A stretch of 64,000 bases of DNA from Algoriphagus vanfongensis DSM 17529 (lineage in GTDB: Bacteria; Bacteroidota; Bacteroidia; Cytophagales; Cyclobacteriaceae): contig NZ_AUBX01000011.1 of the NCBI RefSeq assembly GCF_000429465.1, positions 62,001 through 126,000 on the forward strand, in the 5' to 3' direction. The position numbers and the translations under genes are program-made. The notes under the pieces were generated by a model, which saw only the letters and a list, made by a program, of their open reading frames with translations, was not told the DNA's origin and made no database searches. Shown one piece after another: positions 53,249-59,433 of the stretch. Every line of letters starts with the position of its first letter. Position 1 is the first letter of the stretch.

Positions 53249-54130
53249 ATGTCAAAGATTATAGCATTTCAAATCCCCAAGTCCCAAAAAGAATTTATTA
53301 GGTTTCAGCAGGACCGGGGGAGTTTTTTTTACGACAAGCTGCATCAGCATCCACAGTTACAGTTGACAGTGATTTTGGCAGGGAGAGGACAGTTTTTGAG
53401 TGGGGATTATATGGGGAGGTTTGAGCCAGGAGATGTATTCTTCTTGGGCGAAAATGTGCCTCATGTATTTAGAAGCGATGAGGAGTATTTTGAAGAAAAC
53501 TCAGGTTTGGAAATAGCCGGGGATACCTTGTTTTTTGATTTTCAGGCTATGGGAAATTCTTTTTGGGAAGTAGAAGATCTGGCCGCTTTGCGAAAATTTC
53601 ATGCAATGAAAGGAGCTTGCTACCAGCTTCAAGGAGCTACTCTGACTAAAATCAAGCAGCTCTTTGAAGAGGTTCAGGGTGCTTCAGGGCTGTTTCGATT
53701 TCAAAAAGGGATGGAAATGCTAGCAGAGTTGGAGGCTGGGATGGGTGAGCTAGTAGCGCTCAATCAAACCGAAGGGCTCATTGGGCTCAAGGAAAAGGAT
53801 GGAAGCCGGATGGATCAGATCCTGCGATTTATACTTGAAAACAAATCCAGAGCCTTTAGTTTGGATGAGGTAGCAGGTGTCGCTCATATGAGCAAGGAGG
53901 CGTTTTGCAGATTTTTCAAATTGAGGACTCGGAAGACATTTACGCAATATGTGAATCAGCTTCGCATCTCAGATGCTCAAAAGCTACTCCAAGAGACGGA
54001 GTGGAATATTTCTGAGATTGCTTTTAAGGTGGGGTACGAGAACCTCTCCCATTTCAATAGGAATTTTAAAAGTATTGTTGGGAAAACTCCGATGGAATTC
54101 AGAAAAGGCTTTGTGCTTGAAGCTGATTAG
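53249..54130 (+). CDS. AraC-family regulator with cupin domain, likely hydroxyproline-responsive
   Basis: This 293-residue regulator has an N-terminal cupin-like sensor domain: LHQHPQLQLTVILAGRGQFLSGDYMGRFEPGDVFFLG with LPH-like VPHVF. The C-terminal AraC HTH pair is SLDEVAGVAHMSKEAFCRFFK and the second helix-turn-helix WNISEIAFKVGYENLSHFNRNFK. It is divergent from the hydroxyproline operon by 136 bases, so it most likely activates it. The inducer is an inference from this arrangement. Confidence 0.88.
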   Translation: MSKIIAFQIPKSQKEFIRFQQDRGSFFYDKLHQHPQLQLTVILAGRGQFLSGDYMGRFEPGDVFFLGENVPHVFRSDEEYFEENSGLEIAGDTLFFDFQAMGNSFWEVEDLAALRKFHAMKGACYQLQGATLTKIKQLFEEVQGASGLFRFQKGMEMLAELEAGMGELVALNQTEGLIGLKEKDGSRMDQILRFILENKSRAFSLDEVAGVAHMSKEAFCRFFKLRTRKTFTQYVNQLRISDAQKLLQETEWNISEIAFKVGYENLSHFNRNFKSIVGKTPMEFRKGFVLEAD

Positions 54131-54326
54131 CGGAGAATTGTGACTTTTTTTCTACACAAATGGGACAGTATTTCTCAAGATATCAGTAGCGTGTATCTTT
54201 TCTTTTTTAAGCTAATTAGTATTGTAAGTATCTGATATTTAATTTTTTGTGAAGGTTTGTTAACGTTGCTGCGACGTTGAGGCATCAATATTGGCCTTAG
54301 ACGCATCAGTAACATTCTAACAAACT

Positions 54327-54866
54327 ATGAAAAAACTACTCACAACTTTTGCTCTTCTCCTTGTAGGGGTGAGTGCATTTTCACAACAAAATGTAAGAGA
54401 ATTGGACGAGATCAACGAAGACAATTCTTGGCTGAAATTGGGCGTCAACATGGGCGTGCCAGTAGGCGACATTTCCAATTATTCATCTTTTGCATTTGGT
54501 CTGGACGCAGCTGGGCAGTTTATGAGAACTGACAATTTCGGATTGGGAGTAGCATCAGGATACACGCAGTACTTCAAAAAATCTGATGTAGCCGGTGCGG
54601 AGGATTTTGGTGTGATTCCATTGGGAGCCATGTTTAGATATTATCCTCAACCAGCGGGGGTATTTGTAGGAACTGACCTTGGGTATTCTTTTTACACAGG
54701 CTCGGGAATGAGTGAAAGTGGCGCGGCTTATATCAGACCACAGGTCGGCTATCACAATTATGACTGGAACATTTTCGGATTTTACAATCACGCCTTCACA
54801 TCTGATCCGGGGATGGATGTACAAGCTGTCGGAGTCGCCGTGACTTATAATATCCGCTTTAAATAA
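54327..54866 (+). CDS. Small outer-membrane beta-barrel protein
   Basis: This 179-residue protein has a signal peptide (MKKLLTTFALLLVGVSAFSQ). Beta-strands of an 8-stranded OmpA/OmpW-like barrel follow: LKLGVNMGVPVG, FGLGVASGYTQYF, YPQPAGVFVGTDLGYSFY and FYNHAFTS, with C-terminal strand VGVAVTYNIRFK. The family is not assigned to a function. It is 17 bases upstream of a small membrane-protein gene. The 196 bases upstream hold a short near-palindrome (AACGT...ACGTT, 54263-54279) but no clear promoter. Confidence 0.7.
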   Translation: MKKLLTTFALLLVGVSAFSQQNVRELDEINEDNSWLKLGVNMGVPVGDISNYSSFAFGLDAAGQFMRTDNFGLGVASGYTQYFKKSDVAGAEDFGVIPLGAMFRYYPQPAGVFVGTDLGYSFYTGSGMSESGAAYIRPQVGYHNYDWNIFGFYNHAFTSDPGMDVQAVGVAVTYNIRFK

Positions 54867-54883
54867 TCAAAATCAACCATACG

Positions 54884-55102
54884 ATGAAAGCGATAGAAAT
54901 TTTAGATCAAAAAATATCCAAGATCACGGTATTAGTTCTGTTGGGACTCCTGATCACTTCACAGATTTTCGCCCAAGATGGCGGATTGGATATCGATATA
55001 GATTTGGGCAAACCTGAATGGTACGAACAGCCATGGGTATGGGTAGTCGGCGGAGCCGTGTTTATTCTCATACTGGTAGCCCTTTTGAGAAAGAAAAAAT
55101 AG
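54884..55102 (+). CDS. Small two-helix membrane protein
   Basis: This 72-residue protein has an N-terminal signal-like helix (ITVLVLLGLLITSQIFAQ, about 14-31). A short acidic Asp/Gly segment follows (DGGLDIDIDLGKPEWYEQ), then a second helix (PWVWVVGGAVFILILVALL) ending in RKKK. This gives a short periplasmic loop and a cytoplasmic basic tail. I recognise no functional family, though the WVWVVGGAVFILILVALL type of helix seems to recur in related bacteria (recollection, not checked). It lies 17 bases after the OMP gene and just before a strong terminator. Confidence 0.65.
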   Translation: MKAIEILDQKISKITVLVLLGLLITSQIFAQDGGLDIDIDLGKPEWYEQPWVWVVGGAVFILILVALLRKKK

Positions 55103-55131
55103 TAGCTGGGTTTAGGTTATTTGGGACAGAG

Positions 55132-55163
55132 GCCATTTCATGTTGAAATGGCTTCTTTTTTTA
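55132..55163 (+). terminator. Terminator after the small membrane-protein gene
   Basis: GCCATTTCA (55132-55140) pairs perfectly with 55144-55152, and a T-rich run follows (55153-55163). The 220-base gap around it holds no other gene I can support. Confidence 0.85.
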
Positions 55164-55323
55164 TTTGTACCCATGTGATGTTTGGATTTTTACAAATGGG
55201 TAGATGGAAGTGATATTTTTTTTATAACTAGATCATTTCTATCAATTGTGCCCAAAAAATGGGCTGATTGGGAGAGAAAACAGGAGTTTATCCCTGCAAA
55301 TTGTTCTTTAACTAACCAACCTT

Positions 55324-57006
55324 ATGAAGAAATTATACCTGACACTTTTGCTGTGTTTTACGCTCGGATTTTCTTGGGCGAATGAGCTGGTCACTATGAT
55401 CCAGACTTATCAGGCTGATCGAGGAGCCTTGTTTAGGTTATACACCAATCGCCTCTCAGATGAATACTTCCAGCGAATGCAAGCATTTAATCAAGAGTAT
55501 CTAGATGCATTGCAAAGCTATAATTATGATTCCTTTTCTGAAGATGGAAAGATCGATTATGTGTTGTTCAGAAACTATCTAGAGACACAGCTCGCTGAAT
55601 TGAATCTTGAAAAGCGGGATTTTGACGAGGTGAAAAATGTAGTTGCATTTGGCGGACCTCTTCATGATTTTGTAGTCGCTAGAAGAAGAGCCAAAGAGCC
55701 AGACTCCAAAGCTCTTGCCGCTACTTGGAACGAGGTGGCCAAAAAAATTGACCAGCAGCTAGCCGCTCTCCCATCCACAAGCAAGTATACTTCTTGGCAA
55801 AAAGCCGATCTGGCAGCCATGTCAGTCGAAAGCATGGCAGGAGTAGTAAAGGAAGCTTATGAATTTTACTATGACTATGATCCTGAATTCACCTGGTGGA
55901 TGCCAGAGCCATGGAAAAAGCTCGAGGCAAGCATGAAGACTTATGCCAAAGCATTGCGTGAGCACTACACCAATTCGGTCAAAGATGATGGAAGTGGGAT
56001 TATCGGCAAGCCGATCGGTCGCGAAGCCTTGCTGAATCAACTGGCTTTTGAGATGATTGCTTATAGTCCGGAGGAGTTGATTGCAGAGGCAGAAAAGCAG
56101 TTTGCCTGGTGCGAGAAGGAAATGCTCAAAGCGTCGAATGAACTGGGCTTTGGGGATGACTGGAAAGCTGCTTTGGAAATGGTCAAAGAGACATACCTGC
56201 CTGCAGGAGCCTGGCCGGAAGAAGTCGCCAGACTTGGGGAAGAGGCAATAGGAATCATGGAAGAAAATGATTGGATCACTGTGCCGCCTTTGGCCAAGGA
56301 AACTTGGAGAACTACCATGATTTCTGCCGAAAGACAACGAGTAAGTCCTTTCTTTTTGGGAGGCGAAGTCATTCAGATTTCTTACCCTACCTCAGAGATG
56401 AGCCATGAGGAAAAGATGATGTCTATGCGTGGTAATAATCCTCATTTTTCCAGAGCTACTGTGCAGCACGAATTGATTCCAGGCCACCATTTGCAGCAGT
56501 TTATGAATCAGCGCTACAATACGCACAGAAGAATGTTCAGAACTCCTTTTTGGACTGAGGGCTGGGCTTTGTATTGGGAATTTGTGCTGTGGGACAGGGA
56601 TTTTCCAAGAGATGCCAAAGACAAAGTAGGGATGCTTTTCTGGAGAATGCACCGATGTGCTCGTATCATTTTCTCTTTGAGCTATCACTTGGGTACGATG
56701 AGTCCTCAGGAATGTATTGACCTATTGGTGGATAAAGTTGGGCACGAATATGCCAATGCAGAGGCGGAAGTTCGCCGTTCTTTTGAAGGTCGATATGGTC
56801 CATTGTACCAAATTGCCTATATGATCGGAGCTTTGGAGTTTTACTCCCTCAGACAAGAAATGGTAGAAAGCGGTAAAATGGAAGAGAAGGCCTTTCACGA
56901 TCTGATTATGCAGCAAAACACCATGCCTGTAGAAATACTCAGAGCCAAAGTGACAGGAAAACCTCTGGATAAAAACCATAAGGCTAGCTGGAAGTTCTTG
57001 GATTGA
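55324..57006 (+). CDS. DUF885 metallopeptidase-like protein, exported
   Basis: This 560-residue protein has a signal peptide (MKKLYLTLLLCFTLGFSWA). A mostly helical DUF885 domain follows: DYVLFRNYLETQLAELNLEKRDF, LNQLAFEMIAYSPEELIAEAEKQF, and the zinc-type motif HELIPGHHLQQF (H382, E383, H388, H389) with FWTEGWALYWEFVLWD downstream. DUF885 belongs to the gluzincin-like peptidases (HExxxGHH) and may hydrolyse peptides in the periplasm, but activity is unproven. It is monocistronic and shares a terminator with the convergent gene. Confidence 0.85.
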   Translation: MKKLYLTLLLCFTLGFSWANELVTMIQTYQADRGALFRLYTNRLSDEYFQRMQAFNQEYLDALQSYNYDSFSEDGKIDYVLFRNYLETQLAELNLEKRDFDEVKNVVAFGGPLHDFVVARRRAKEPDSKALAATWNEVAKKIDQQLAALPSTSKYTSWQKADLAAMSVESMAGVVKEAYEFYYDYDPEFTWWMPEPWKKLEASMKTYAKALREHYTNSVKDDGSGIIGKPIGREALLNQLAFEMIAYSPEELIAEAEKQFAWCEKEMLKASNELGFGDDWKAALEMVKETYLPAGAWPEEVARLGEEAIGIMEENDWITVPPLAKETWRTTMISAERQRVSPFFLGGEVIQISYPTSEMSHEEKMMSMRGNNPHFSRATVQHELIPGHHLQQFMNQRYNTHRRMFRTPFWTEGWALYWEFVLWDRDFPRDAKDKVGMLFWRMHRCARIIFSLSYHLGTMSPQECIDLLVDKVGHEYANAEAEVRRSFEGRYGPLYQIAYMIGALEFYSLRQEMVESGKMEEKAFHDLIMQQNTMPVEILRAKVTGKPLDKNHKASWKFLD

Positions 57007-57013
57007 GCAAAAC

Positions 57014-57046
57014 AAAAAAGGAGACCATTGTGGTCTCCTTTTTTAA
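57014..57046. terminator. Bidirectional terminator between DUF885 and the ECF module
   Basis: GGAGACCA (57020-57027) pairs perfectly with 57031-57038 around a 3-base loop, flanked by A and T runs (57014-57019, 57039-57044). It can stop transcription from both convergent genes. Confidence 0.85.
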
Positions 57047-57058
57047 TTTTAGCTGGAT

Positions 57059-57826
57059 TTACTTTTTCTTGAGAGTGATCAGAATTACCCCGTTTTTTCC
57101 ATCTTCCCCAAAGAGGTCTGTGGCAGACTTGTCTTTGAGTACAGAGATGCTTTCAATGTCCTTTGGATTGATCTCGCTCAATTGTTTCTGATCGATTTTT
57201 TTGTGCTTCCCATTTTCCAAAACCTCGTAATATGATGGCTGTTTGTCGGAGTTTGCGCCTTGTACATACACTTTAGTTTGTCCATCTCCAGAGCTATAGA
57301 AGGAGGAAGAAGGATAGCCGACTACTGCGGTGCTCCCTGATCGGATAGAACCGACACCTGTTACAGTATTTGGCTTGGCCACATAGCCGTAGACACTTGT
57401 CGCTTTGACTGGCTTGTCCAGTTGGTCGATCTGATCTGCGGTGAGCTCGTTTTTAATGGCGACAAGTGAGTTTAGCTGCTTTTTTTTGAGTTTATTTTCG
57501 ATTTCTAGCACGACATCCATTTGTTTGGAAACTGCCGTCTGATCTATTTTGGTCTGCTCCAGCATTAGTTTCAGTTTGCTGTTGGCCTCATCCAGATCCC
57601 ACTTCAGTGTAGAGAATTCACCGGCATTGTCTGCATGGATTTTTTTGATTTTGGCGGCCTGCGCATCTGTCAACTTGAGCTCTTTTCGTGCCTCCATGAT
57701 GCGGTCAGCCGAGTAGAGATTTTCTTTGAATATATCTTGCCCCTGGGCGACCTTTGGGCTGACTACGATTTGTCCCAAAGCTAGGTTTGAAAGCAGAAAA
57801 AGGGTGATTAGAAATAGGTTTTTCAT
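57059..57826 (-). CDS. Exported LTxxQ-helical protein with a C-terminal TonB-plug-like segment
   Basis: This 255-residue protein has a signal peptide (about 1-18). A helical region (about 35-140) contains two LTxxQ-like marks (LTDAQAAKIKKIHADN and LTADQIDQLDK), as in Spy/CpxP-type periplasmic proteins. A linker follows with Ser/Gly/Tyr-rich sequence (about 150-205). The C-terminal segment INPKDIESISVLKDKSATDLFGEDGKNGVILITLKKK matches the end of a TonB-dependent receptor plug domain, yet no beta-barrel follows. I do not know a function for this arrangement. It is the last gene after an ECF sigma factor and a small membrane protein. Confidence 0.8.
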   Translation of the reverse strand: MKNLFLITLFLLSNLALGQIVVSPKVAQGQDIFKENLYSADRIMEARKELKLTDAQAAKIKKIHADNAGEFSTLKWDLDEANSKLKLMLEQTKIDQTAVSKQMDVVLEIENKLKKKQLNSLVAIKNELTADQIDQLDKPVKATSVYGYVAKPNTVTGVGSIRSGSTAVVGYPSSSFYSSGDGQTKVYVQGANSDKQPSYYEVLENGKHKKIDQKQLSEINPKDIESISVLKDKSATDLFGEDGKNGVILITLKKK

Positions 57827-57838
57827 TGTTAAGTTGGT

Positions 57839-58150
57839 TTAGAAATCAGTCAAAAGGGAAGAGGTAGTCGGCTCCCAAGTATCGATGTAAGCTTTTTCCT
57901 CAATGGTTATTTGTTGCTCATTTTGCTCGTTTGTTTCCAAGGAGATGATGATCACCTCCGAGGGAGCCTGAGGTGCTTGGGAAAGCTTGATAAACCAAAA
58001 GCAGCCCAGCAGCAAACTAGCAGCGATGCCAGTCGGGATCCACCAATGGATGGATTTAACTTGTGTCTCAGGAAATTGTGGTACTGGTAGCTCCTGATCC
58101 TGTTTTTTCATGTCTGAGAAAAAGCGTTGGAGCATTTCGTCATTTTCCAT
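57839..58150 (-). CDS. Small single-pass membrane protein, possible anti-sigma factor
   Basis: This 103-residue protein has a cytoplasmic N-terminal part (MENDEMLQRFFSDMKKQDQ), one membrane helix (about 31-50, WWIPTGIAASLLLGCFWFIKL) and a short Glu/Gln-rich periplasmic tail. It overlaps the ECF sigma gene by 11 bases, so it probably follows the sigma factor in one transcript. This order (sigma, then a one-helix protein) suggests an anti-sigma factor. No zinc-binding (ZAS) Cys/His motif is seen, so the role is inferred from context. Confidence 0.6.
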   Translation of the reverse strand: MENDEMLQRFFSDMKKQDQELPVPQFPETQVKSIHWWIPTGIAASLLLGCFWFIKLSQAPQAPSEVIIISLETNEQNEQQITIEEKAYIDTWEPTTSSLLTDF

Positions 58151-58634
58151 TTTGCTCGATCAGTTGAGATTTGAGAATCAATTCTTTGAGTTTCTTTTTA
58201 CCGCGCTCGTAGTGAGTTCGGGCCGTTCCTACGCTGATTTGTAGGATTTCTGCACTTTCGGAGATTGTCATTTGGTGATAAAACACAGCTAGAATGACCT
58301 CCTTTTGCATTTCTGGAAGCTTTCGGATGATGCCTTCATAGTCTGTGCAGTCCAAATGTTCCTCCAACTCCACAGGTTCATAGGATTCGTCCAGAGAGGT
58401 TGTTTTGCCAGACTTCCGCAGCTCATCGATACAGGTGTACCGGATGATGGAGAACAGCCATGTTTTGGCCTTTTGCGGATTTTTTAGCTTGGCATTTCCT
58501 TCCAGAATTTTCAAATAAGACTGCTGTAGCATATCCTTGGCTAGCTCATCATCGAACTGGCAGCACTGCCTCGCCCAGAGATAGGCGTCACGATGAAACT
58601 GTTTGAGAATATGTTCGAGCTCTGTCCGATTCAT
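58140..58634 (-). CDS. ECF-type RNA polymerase sigma factor
   Basis: This 164-residue sigma-70-family protein has region 2 from about residue 15 to 80 (AYLWARQCCQFDDELAKDMLQQSYLKIL, KTWLFSIIRYTCIDELRK) and region 4 from about 100 to 160 (LPEMQKEVILAVFYHQMTISESAEILQISVGTARTHYERGKKKL). No region 3 is present, as expected for ECF factors. It heads a three-gene set with the membrane protein and the LTxxQ-plug protein. A perfect 12-base palindrome lies upstream at 58724-58735. Confidence 0.93.
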   Translation of the reverse strand: MNRTELEHILKQFHRDAYLWARQCCQFDDELAKDMLQQSYLKILEGNAKLKNPQKAKTWLFSIIRYTCIDELRKSGKTTSLDESYEPVELEEHLDCTDYEGIIRKLPEMQKEVILAVFYHQMTISESAEILQISVGTARTHYERGKKKLKELILKSQLIEQNGK

Positions 58635-58723
58635 TTACATCCTTTAGTCGGATTAATGGAAGAATATATGACAAAGAGATTAGAAAAGTTTACAAAGTTT
58701 AAAACTGGAAAGAGGTAATCCTT

Positions 58724-58735
58724 TGATAATTATCA
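58724..58735. promoter_or_regulatory. Perfect 12-base palindrome upstream of the ECF sigma gene
   Basis: TGATAATTATCA is an exact inverted repeat about 90 bases before the sigma-factor start. It lies in the 118-base gap between that gene and the beta-barrel gene ending at 58753. It could be an operator for either gene or a chance AT-rich match. Confidence 0.3.
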
Positions 58736-58752
58736 CTTTCAAACTTTTGAGC

Positions 58753-59412
58753 CTATTTATCTTTGATCTTGAATAAGTAAGCTAAGGAAAACTCCAGTAC
58801 GGTTGAGTTCATGTCAAAAATACGGTCTTGGCTCTCTGGATTTGAAAAATCATAAGAGAATCGTACCTCTCCTGCCAGCGTGCTTTTTCCAAAAATCTTG
58901 GAAATACCGGCTCCAGCTGTCAGCCCATACATGAATTTTTTTGGGTCATCACTAGCTCCACCGTAGGTCGGGATTTCTACTGGGCTCGCATCACTGAACT
59001 CCCGCCGCACATCAGTAGCCTTTAGCAAATATCCAAAATGGGGGCCTACCTTGATCTGAAATCGTCCGGATCTACCGGCATAAAATGAAGCCAGCAATGG
59101 CATTTTGAGATAGTTAAACTCCGTACTATTGGATACCGTGGGCTCCACTTCCTCTTGTATCTGTTCAAAACCCATCGTGACCCACTGGAAGTTTGCTTCT
59201 ATCCCGGCATTTTTGGAGTTGAAGTGCTCGATGACCAGAGCAAAAGTGGGATTACCCAAGCTTTCAACTTTTTCGCCCCTAGAATTGGCCGCTGGCCGAT
59301 AGGTATAGGTGCTAGTGGTATAGCCACCCCGGATACCGATGCTGGTTTGGGAGAAAGCCGTAAATCCGCAGATCAGAAAGAGAAAAGCCAAGAGGGTAAT
59401 ACGCATATCCAA
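58753..59412 (-). CDS. Outer-membrane beta-barrel protein (PorT/OMP_b-brl-like)
   Basis: This 219-residue protein has a signal peptide (MDMRITLLAFLFLICGFTAFSQ; a start two codons in is equally possible). A small barrel typical of Bacteroidota follows: SIGIRGGYTTSTYTY, NAGIEANFQWVTMGFEQ, FNYLKMPLLASFYAG, FQIKVGPHFGYLLKAT, MYGLTAGAGISKIFG, TLAGEVRFSYDFSN, and a terminal aromatic strand LEFSLAYLFKIK. The function is not known. It is 21 bases after the large MG2/plug protein gene, so they are likely co-transcribed. Confidence 0.8.
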   Translation of the reverse strand: MDMRITLLAFLFLICGFTAFSQTSIGIRGGYTTSTYTYRPAANSRGEKVESLGNPTFALVIEHFNSKNAGIEANFQWVTMGFEQIQEEVEPTVSNSTEFNYLKMPLLASFYAGRSGRFQIKVGPHFGYLLKATDVRREFSDASPVEIPTYGGASDDPKKFMYGLTAGAGISKIFGKSTLAGEVRFSYDFSNPESQDRIFDMNSTVLEFSLAYLFKIKDK

Positions 59413-59433
59413 AATAAGGGAATCTGGACGAGA

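Noticed and set aside
54131-54326. tRNA or small RNA gene in the 196-base gap before the small OMP gene
   Set aside because: I see no cloverleaf pairing, no CCA-type end and no terminator here, only a short AACGT/ACGTT inverted repeat.
55182-55385. Short plus-strand frame overlapping the DUF885 start
   Set aside because: It has no signal or domain and overlaps the signal peptide of the DUF885 protein in another frame.
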